From Ariolimax columbianus (taxonomy: Eukaryota; Mollusca; Gastropoda; Stylommatophora; Arionidae): DNA of 64,000 bases. The notes beneath the pieces are model-generated. The model did not search any database and was not told the origin of the DNA. It was given only the letters and a program-made list of their open reading frames with translations. A program made the translations under genes and the position numbers. The DNA lies in assembly GCA_036924085.1 (NCBI GenBank), contig JAVGWX010000019.1, positions 12,266,196 to 12,330,195 on the forward strand, given 5' to 3'. Of the stretch, positions 56,567-64,000 are shown piece by piece (the stretch's first letter is position 1; every line of letters starts with the position of its first letter).

Positions 56567-56811
56567 ATGCCAGCAGTCCGCACCAAAAAGATAGGTGGCA
56601 CTGACGAATGCACCAGTGGTACCGGGAAAATGACCGCTGAACATTTGTTGCAAAATTGCCCGACATACGAGGACCAGAGAAAGCACATGTGGCCATCACC
56701 AGTGGCAACACTAGACACGCTCTATGGCAGTGTCGACAGCCTCAGGATGACAGCTGCTTTCTTCGAAAAAATAAATGTCGACGTTTGACAGCGTACGAAG
56801 AAGAAGAAGAA
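56567..56811 (+). pseudogene. LINE C-terminal Cys-His end with (GAA)n tail, second copy
   Basis: 73-codon frame: KIGGTDECTSGTGKM then TAEHLLQNCPTYEDQRKHMW and LRMTAAFFEKINVDV. Very close to the 39.3 kb copy over its last 70 residues, but two Cys are changed (GCTDECPCG to GGTDECTSG), so a metal site would be lost. It ends TTTGACAGCGTACGAAGAAG with about five GAA, the same tail context as the 39.3 kb copy. Set between TTG-rich tracts. Confidence 0.85.
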
Positions 56812-56814
56812 TGC

Positions 56815-57095
56815 AGTGACTGTTATTCTATGTTGTATCATGCTGATGTATGTTGTTGTTGTTGTAATTGATGGTGTATGTTATCTGAATTGTTGTATGT
56901 AGATGTATGTTGTTGTTAGTGTTGTTGTTGGTGTTGCTTTTGTTGCTGAATGTTGTTGTTATACGTTGCTGTTGTAGGTTGTTGTTGTTGGTATTGCTAT
57001 TATTTGTTGCTGTATCTTGTTAAATGTTTATGTATGCTGTTGTATGTTATTGATGTATGTTTATGTATGTTGTTGGTATTGTTTGTTTGTAGAAG
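56815..57095. repeat. TGT/TTG-rich imperfect microsatellite
   Basis: Continues the composition of 56208-56480 after the LINE end (TGTTGTTGTTG and GTATGTTGT words), suggesting the LINE was inserted into one older tract. Confidence 0.8.
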
Positions 57096-58540
57096 AAGAA
57101 ACTCGTACTAGACTCTTCACATTTTACGAATGTTTCTTACAACAGAGTACGGTGTTACCTATTGCGTACAGACGAAGTCCTCGGCTACCTGGCATCAGGC
57201 ATTAACATGTATGTATGAATGCAAGTATTCCAAGTAAGAGTACGGTGAGTATGTTAATATCCCACAGCGTACTGAAGAAATTGGACATATTCATTTCTTA
57301 GTATTCTTACTACGATGGGGATCAGTTTGTATGTCGCTGCCCTTCTCATTGGTCGGGTTACCATAACACGAGTACAATCCCCTTCCAGGTGCGCGACGTG
57401 AGAAGTAAGGGCCTTACTATATGTCTCATGACACAGCCCTGAGCGGCTTAGCATCCGTCCCACGATCGTAGGATGTAGAACAAGCACGGGACGAGATCTA
57501 ATATTATTATTTCAGTAGCTTTAAGTATGATTCGTATGCCTCGTTTAGACAGTACTCAGATACACGAGTTACTGGCCGTTAGTGCATGTTGTTTATGTAT
57601 AGTGTTGTTCCCACGTATGTCCTCTGGTTACAATCTATCTAGTTACTGGGACATCTGCAGTAGGCTTACTTGTAACCTGCAAGCCATTAAGCATTAAAAT
57701 ATTGTAATACTCTCCTCACTTGCATTTTTAAAAAAAGGAAAATGGAGTTACTGGTACAAACAGTAAAAACTAAACGTTATAAAAATAAGTCTGATGCGTC
57801 ATTTACACAAAACTATATCGCATAAGGAACATAGCACGTTAGAAAACAAAATAGAGTTATGATTCAACATTAAACAAATTGTTACAGAAATCATCACTGC
57901 AAAGTTGCATAAAGTGCTTGAAATCTGACATAGAAATACGTACAATAGCGTAAGGCATGTATTCATTTGAAGATCAAACAGGTTTGAGATTCACTCAGCC
58001 TTGAAATACAACTGCACTTCCGATATGACTGGTTCGTGGTGGTATCCCGATATCAATATAGCAGAGTGAGCCAACTTATAATGTATGTTTAATAGGCCTT
58101 GTCAGATTTGAATACAGCGAGCCTTTCTATTCAGTCCAAATCGAACAAATACACGAACGGAAATAGCCCATCAGAAGTACGCGTTCAGATCAAACAGATC
58201 CAGACAACTCTGCATTTCAGATCTTCACTTTGAACAACCGGCTGCTGCAGATTCACCCCCACCCCCTGAAAAATATGGAACTTTGACAGCCATATCTTCT
58301 GATTCCTGTCTGGGCGACCAGGAGCATCTATTGATCGCTTGGGCGACAGTGTTTGTGTTATGACGGCCCGTTGGTTGGGACATGTTTGAAATACTGTCAA
58401 GCCTCATCAGAACTCTTGGTGATGGAACGTAACTTCCTGCCCATATGAAGGTTTCCAGATCAAACGTTTGCAACGTCTCGTTTGGTAATCAAATAAAAAG
58501 CGGTAAATCAAATGCCTGCTGTGCCAGTTGGTCATTCTAA
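57096..58540. other. No recognisable feature
   Basis: Unassigned DNA. Frames at 57254-57487, 58185-58400 and 58225-58473 (minus) show no known motif. Confidence 0.45.
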
Positions 58541-58544
58541 CATG

Positions 58545-58705
58545 TTCCGCAGTTGCCGCTACAATAAATATTATAATCACTTCTGATACTACAACTACTA
58601 CCAGTGGTACCATCGCTACATCTACCACTAATACTGGTATCACTGCTGCCATTACAGCTACTAGTATTACTATTACTAGTACCAATTCTACCACCATTAT
58701 TATCC
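58545..58705. repeat. ACT-type imperfect microsatellite
   Basis: ACTACTACC and ACCACTATT-like triplets. T-rich frames on plus and V/I-rich frames on minus are artefacts. Confidence 0.8.
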
Positions 58706-58715
58706 CAGTAATACT

Positions 58716-58920
58716 GCGTAGCGCAGTGGTTATCGCGTTGGCTTTGCATATGAGTGGTCCTGGGTTTCCGGATCGACCCAGCCTTAAATGGGTACCGGTT
58801 CAGTCCGGGAAGTAAAGGCTGCCGTCGTGATGCTGACCACATCATCCACTAAGTGCCGTGGGTTACAAAATAATATGGACCTAACACCATATTTCCTATG
58901 CCCCGCATAGCGTGAAGGGA
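58716..58920 (+). mobile_element. tRNA-derived SINE, family 3
   Basis: GCGTAGCGCAGTGGTTATCGCG at 58716-58737 is a clear A-box context (TAGCGCAGTGG), and TGGGTTTCCGGATCGACCCA (58761-58780) occupies the B-box place with extra bases inside. The body includes CCGGTTCAGTCCGGGAAG and GCCGTCGTGATGCTGACC, and runs toward CCCCGCATAGCG. It sits between two ACT tracts. Unlike families 1 and 2. Confidence 0.6.
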
Positions 58921-58929
58921 TCTTTACTT

Positions 58930-59072
58930 GTTACGACTTTAGTACTAAAACTACTACTTTTGCTACTACCACTATTACTACTACTACTGTGCTACCACTA
59001 CTACTGTATTTCTACTAGTACTATCACAACTATTACTATACTACTACTACTTCTACTACTACTACTATCACA

Positions 59073-59106
<34 letters not shown>

Positions 59107-59111
59107 TCACA

Positions 59112-59142
<31 letters not shown>

Positions 59143-59375
59143 TCACAACTACTACTACTACTACTACTACTACTATCACAACTACTACTACTACTACTAC
59201 TACTATCACAACAACAACTACTACCTACTGCTGCTACTACTAATGAACTTCTACTACTACTACTACTACTACTGCTACTGTACGTCTACTACTACTACTA
59301 TTGTACTTCTACTACTACTAGAACTACTACTATTACTATCTCTACCACTACTACTACTACTACTATGTCAATTGT
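58930..59375. repeat. (ACT)n microsatellite
   Basis: Blocks of pure ACT separated by ATCACA at similar intervals (27-30 bases from about 59065 to 59210), so a compound unit was amplified. The poly-L and poly-Y plus frames are artefacts. Confidence 0.92.
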
Positions 59376-59499
59376 ATGATAACCACAATGGAATCTCCTT
59401 CCTATCAACCGCTGGTACAATTCTGGTTCTAGTTTCGCTCAACCGTTTAGCAATTATCTTGAGCGACAGCTATTCCCAGGGATTCAGCGTGGTTTACTA

Positions 59500-59830
59500 G
59501 AACGTCACGAGAAAGTCAACACCTTCTTGCCAGGTCGTCAAGCTCCTGAGAAATTCCAGGAACAGGATCATGTTTTGTGCACGACTTGTTGATGACCTTT
59601 GACAATGTTAACAGGCACGGACTCTGGAAGATCAAGGCACACCGCAGCTGCTCAGATGAATTCATCACGTCTGCCAGTTTCATGATGGCGTGTTGGCTAT
59701 TGTACTGGATGACGAAGAACTGTCTGAAGCAGTCACCGCAATACTAGAATTCAAACAGGTCTGCGTGCTGTTCCCAGCGCTCTTCAGCATGGTATATCCT
59801 AGATCGTGGCACGTTCTCAGCTATGGCCTC
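59500..59830 (+). pseudogene. LINE reverse transcriptase palm fragment, frameshifted
   Basis: Across shifting plus frames I read VNRHGLWKI-like sequence (AACAGGCACGGACTCTGGAA, about 59608), FHDG, then the open frame 59690-59878: MLAIVLDDEELSEAVTAI, VCVLFPALFSMVYPRSW. This follows the palm pattern FD-V-R-GLW-I, F-DGM-A-V-DDGE-S--F--- -G(V)-QGCVLAPTLFSM. The QG of the polymerase block is changed and the frame is broken several times. Related in type to 60800-61882 on the opposite strand. Confidence 0.75.
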
Positions 59831-59859
59831 TTGTTGTTGTTGCTGTTGTTGTTGTTTGC

Positions 59860-60230
59860 GAATGTCCACAATGAGTAGGTCACTCTTTTGTGAGCCTTGA
59901 AAAGGGCGTTAATTGGCAGGTTGTCGTAGCTTTGCTCGCATTCTGAGCGTGCTGATGATGGTGGACCGAGGTCCTCCAGAAGGTTTTGCTATGCTTGGCT
60001 TCATCTGCGTGTCGCTCACTACTACGGGGATCACGTCGAACCTCACCTTGTGAGCCATATTGTTGTCCTCCACAACAGCCTGTTTAAAGAACGATTAACG
60101 AGGAGGTCAGGTGAGGGCCTTGGCCAGTATATTTCTTCTGACCTTGGCTAACACACTACTACTACTGACCAACAGTGTGTTTTGCCTGACCAGACATTAG
60201 CCTCAACGTCCATCAGCGGCCTGTAAATTG
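59860..60230. repeat. Repeat shared with the mariner composite loop
   Basis: Extended similarity, same orientation, to 55520-55865: GAGCGTGCTGATGA, GGTTTTGCTATGCTTGGCTT, CATCTGCGTGTCGCTCACTA, TCAGGTGAGGGCCTTGG and TGTTTTGCCTGACCA. Neither copy has a frame I can interpret. This copy lacks mariner arms, so the sequence exists independently of them. Confidence 0.75.
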
Positions 60231-60799
60231 TGCCTTACCTCTTACACTAAAAAAACGGAAGAATTGTTTCTATGTGCTCCCTGAAAGTCATACTACGAAT
60301 CAAATATCACACGTGCGGATTAACATATCCAAGAAGTTGTGAGCTTTATCTAGACTATCTACCTAGGACGTACTGTTGCCAGAGAATAAAATATCGGCGC
60401 TCAGATCGGCATCAGAGTTACCAAAGTGGGTACTGTCTTTAGAAGATTACAAACAAATGTCTGGGACCAATAAAGTGATTATTGCTACCAAATCAAGGTT
60501 TATTTGTACAACTGCAAGAAATGGGAAGTCTAAAACAGATATGTCACGCATCTTCAATCACTTCCACGTTTGACGTCTTCGCGGTCTGCTCATTGTTAGC
60601 TGGAAGGGAGAAAGTTTTCAGTTCTAGTTTTCAAATGTAGAAAAATGTTCCAGCATCTATACACAGCTGCAGAGAGGTCAAATCAGACGGACTAGATATG
60701 ATGGTTTTCAGCCCCGATAAACGCTTCCAACTGCAGATTCTTTAAAATGAGCATAGAACATGCAGGAATTCACCAGTCGGAGAGAATAAGCACTGCAAC
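60231..60799. other. No recognisable feature
   Basis: Unassigned DNA; the small plus frame 60376-60573 has no known motif. Confidence 0.45.
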
Positions 60800-61882
60800 G
60801 ACTCACTGAAAGTGTCACTGGTCAGTCTCATAATTGATATCCCTTCCTTGGCGACGTCTGCTGTACAGCCCCGCCATAATCTGATTGGCGTTCTGTCAGT
60901 CTCGAGCGACAACTGACGTCACTGTAGAGAGGGGCATAGTCAGTTGTTGCAGTTGTTTTCGCTAAACACTCATGGAGTCTGCATTTTGTGTCATCTTGGC
61001 TTCCCATGTCTGCAAGCCAGAACCCAGACTGCCTCCAGCCAGGTCTGTTGTTTTGGGGGGAAGTTGCTCTCAACTAAAAGTATTCATACCTAACGCTTTC
61101 AGCTCACGATTGCTAACGTCTATGTAGCGGAGGACGGGTCTACATCTGTTTCGGTTGTTCAAGGTAAACTCTTCGTAACGGATGTCTTTTGGAATTCGCC
61201 TATACCCAATTCTGCTCATGTTACCTAGCCACATTAATCTGCGCTGGCAGAGGATCGTAACTAAACTGACAATCCTCGCACCGTCCAACACGTCGTTGGT
61301 TGTCGCTCTAAGCCCCCATTAAATTACAAGTGCGTGTCTCAAGCAGCCCATATGAAACACATTTAGTCTTGCTTCCTGTGAAGCATACAGAGTCCCCGTT
61401 TCACTGACCTAGAGAATGGTACTAAACACACAGGATCTCACGTCTCTTACTTTTTGCACGCAGGATGGCCAGATTGAATAATCTGCCGCCTGATCTTGCA
61501 TGCAGAAAGATCGCTTCTGTAGCAGTTCCGAATGCGTGTTTTAGCACGATGGCAAAGAAAATATGAAATACATTCGCAGCCAGGACACAAGCATGTTAAA
61601 CTCCGCTATTAATGTCAAAAACCTCAGACTCCGTGCAGCACTGTACCTTTTATGCCGCGTGAATTCAAGGGTAAAAAGGATGTAACCATGCTCAGAAGTC
61701 TAGGCGGGCAGCCAATTTTAGACAATACTTTGGAAAAGCACTCTCGATTTGCGAGTTCGAAAGCCTTGGTGATGTGGATGAGAGCAAGAAAAAGAGGTTT
61801 GTATTCTCTGCATTTATCTTGCACTTATCTCAGTAAGAAGACCATATCCACAAGTGACCGTTGTGTGCGAAAACCCCACTGA
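60800..61882 (-). pseudogene. LINE reverse transcriptase remnant with lost catalytic block
   Basis: The minus strand from about 61824 reads QDKCREYKPLFLALIHITKA, FELANRECFSKVLSKIGCPP and RLLSMVTSF, palm motif A in which the usual D of D-TKAFD is changed. Then come GVxHACVLAANVFHIFFAIV, LKHAFGTATEAIF and GGRLFNLAILRAKSK (about 61640-61450). The FADD block expected next is absent; instead a diverged SETGTLYA-like stretch (near 61390) and the frame 61291-61070 follow: DGARIVSLVTILCQRRLMWL, GNMSRIGYRRIPKDIRYEEF, ending LKALGMNTFS. This is the order of a LINE lineage common in invertebrates and fish (KxGCPxRLL, QGCVLAPTLF, RL-W-GH--R, P----Y-EL). Internal deletion and many stops. Confidence 0.82.
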
Positions 61883-61889
61883 CAATCCA

Positions 61890-62422
61890 GATACACCGTT
61901 GCTAACGCTATTATTACCACTAATAGTACTATCACAACCACTGCTACTACTACTACTACTACTACCACTACTACTACTAATATTTAATAATACCGCTACC
62001 ACTACCACTGCTACTACTACTACTAATAACACCGATACCACTGCTACTAATATTACTATACTACACAATTTAGCACTACTACAAGACTACACATATTAGC
62101 ACTACTACTACTTCTATCCCTACCACTACTACCAGTACCACGACTACTGCTGCTGCTACTACTACTATTACTATTACTACTACTGATATCACTGCTCCTC
62201 TTACTATTAATTATACTGCTAGTACAACTACACAACTACCATTATTATAGCTTCTACTACTAGTAATGCTACAACTACTACGACTACTACTACCATCACT
62301 GCTACCCCTATTAATTTCACTACGGCCACAACTGCATCGCTACTACTATCTCATCTACTACTACTACCACTACTACTTCTACTATTACTAATAACCTCAC
62401 TACAACAACTACTCCATTACCA

Positions 62423-62462
<40 letters not shown>

Positions 62463-62463
62463 G

Positions 62464-62498
<35 letters not shown>

Positions 62499-62585
62499 AC
62501 TACCACCACTACTACTACTACTACAACTACTACTACTACAACTACTACTAAACTACTACCACTACCACTACTACTACCAACACAT
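61890..62585. repeat. (ACT)n-rich tract
   Basis: About 700 bases of ACT/ACC/ATT triplets, purest at about 62430-62500. It follows the LINE remnant on the 5' side of that minus-strand copy. Confidence 0.88.
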
Positions 62586-63072
62586 ATTGCTACAAAACTT
62601 CATTACTTACACTTCATTATGTTCTTAACCTTCCACGTCTTCAAATTGTAACACCTTAAGCTTGTCCACCATGATCGTCTCTATTCCATTGACTGTCTGT
62701 GCAAACTTTCTATCGGACATCTAACATGTGTCCATTTCTACCGCGTTAGCTCTTTTTCTAGGAAGCAGCCTTAATTTAGCTCCTCCAATGTCTGACTAGC
62801 ATCTATTTATCTTCGACGTGGTTATCTATTAAACAGTATTTAGTGACCTTCAAACTCGCGCTTTTCAGACTGAAGTGAAGTTCAGCTACTTTGGCTAGTG
62901 ATGAAGATCTGGACCCGTTGAATGACAATATGCGACAGTCACAGAGAGACCAGAGACAAGTTTGTAACCAGGCTATTAGGAAGAAAGCAGAGAACACGGT
63001 CTGAAGTTCTTAACCCTTTCTGTAGACAACGGCAGTTGTTAGACAGTTTCAGACAAGATATGAAATATCATT
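62586..63072. other. No recognisable feature
   Basis: Unassigned DNA between two microsatellite tracts. Confidence 0.45.
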
Positions 63073-63345
63073 ACCACTTAAGACCACTAATACTACCACT
63101 ACTATAACAACTATAACTACTATAACAACTATAACTACTATAACAACTATAACTACTATAACAACTATAACTACTATAACAACTATAACTAGTATAACAA
63201 CTATAACTACTATAACAACTATAACTACTATAACAACTATAACTAGTATAACAACTATAACAACTATAACTACTATAACAACTATAACTACTATAACAAC
63301 TATAACTACTATAACAACTATAACTACTATAACAACTATAACTAC
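63073..63345. repeat. 18-bp AT-rich satellite (ACTACTATAACAACTATA)n
   Basis: About 15 units with ACTAGTATA variants. The period of six codons gives V/I-repeat and Y/S-repeat minus frames of 108 codons, both artefacts. Confidence 0.93.
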
Positions 63346-64000
63346 TATTTGTATCATTGGTACTGTACCTTCCAATAGAACAAACTAAATTTAACATTTT
63401 CGGTCCATGTTTTCGGTAAACGCCCAGGGCGCTGAAACCAATTTTCTTGGACTAAGTTGTAGTGTTGCCGTCATCTATCCGTCTACCAAATGGCTTCCCT
63501 CGTCCGTTGCAACCAAAATGGATTGTGCTATATGGGTGCACTTGTAGTTTCTGACAGGATATGAAATACATTTACCACTATTAACACTGCCAACATTACT
63601 ATTACAATTACTACAACACCTACCACTACATTTACTATCACTGATATTGTTAATGTTTACTACTGCCACTCATACTGTTAACGTCCATTACTACCACTGG
63701 TACTGTTAACTTCTACTACTATCACTGCCACCACTACTGTTACCACTTCCATCAATGGTGTCGACAAGAAACTGTTCATCTTCATTGTGTTTTTCTTAAA
63801 TAATCAATCAAATCTGTGGCGGTACAGAAGGTCAAAGGTCGATTGAACACATGCATGCATGGCTCTGTTACTGCGCCATGATAGAAAACAAAACGAAACA
63901 CAGTTCAAGGCTAGACGGTCTTCGTCATTGACAATAAACTAATGAAACTAACTAACAAATTACAACATCAACAATATTTGTATTATTAATGTTCTGATTT
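63346..64000. other. Unassigned; weak ACT-type tract at about 63580-63755
   Basis: No gene recognised to the window end. Confidence 0.5.

Noticed and set aside
1..64000. A novel multi-gene system
   Set aside because: Every coding segment I could identify is a broken transposon fragment; no set of intact neighbouring genes is present in this window.

Overview
This 64 kb window looks like intergenic, repeat-saturated nuclear DNA from an animal. I found no intact protein-coding gene, no rRNA or functional tRNA gene, no CRISPR array and no prokaryotic operon structure. Nearly all recognisable coding sequence is broken transposon sequence: non-LTR retrotransposon (LINE) pieces and mariner-type transposases, mostly with stops, frameshifts or missing domains. 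The tRNA-derived SINEs, TIR elements and very abundant satellites fit an invertebrate. A mollusc, perhaps a gastropod, is my best guess from the general look of the LINE C-termini and SINEs, but I cannot confirm this without a search.

Layout. 1-9.5 kb: a minus-strand LINE reverse transcriptase cut by the window edge, a 24-bp minisatellite, a 370-bp CAA/CAG tract, a decayed GAA-tailed SINE, RTE-like LINE tails, a full-length but dead mariner, a CR1/L2-like LINE 3' end, a 25-bp satellite and a short mariner derivative with long TIRs. 9.5-21 kb: mostly satellites (59, 29, 40, 40 and 53 bp), two copies of tRNA-SINE family 1, a LINE tail and an internally deleted mariner. 21-32 kb: largely unassigned DNA with one GAA-tailed SINE flanked by target-site duplications (TSDs), CT/TA microsatellites and a 15-bp satellite. 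32-44 kb: three more GAA-tailed SINEs, two mariner C-terminal remnants, 19- and 18-bp satellites, a SINE carrying two independent insertions (39.2-40.2 kb), a 233-bp dimer and a hAT-like MITE. 44-50 kb: 32- and 25-bp satellites, LINE tails and a ~745-bp near-complete palindrome. 50-64 kb: a head-to-tail cluster of RTE fragments, an RNase H-bearing LINE fragment, a fold-back mariner composite, several LINE remnants and ACT-type microsatellites.

How the parts relate. The LINE copies at 39.3 and 56.6 kb both end in a (GAA)n tail, as do most copies of the SINE family at 3.1, 23.7, 34.4 and 35.5 kb; the LINE may therefore have mobilised the SINE. The mariner copies at 5, 9, 17 and 55 kb share related terminal motifs. 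Many long open frames here come from satellites whose period is a multiple of three, or from microsatellites, and should not be taken as genes. I saw no evidence for a novel functional gene system; the interest is structural: nested insertions with clear TSDs, fold-back elements, higher-order satellite structure, and an open antisense frame recurring in the GAA-tailed SINE.
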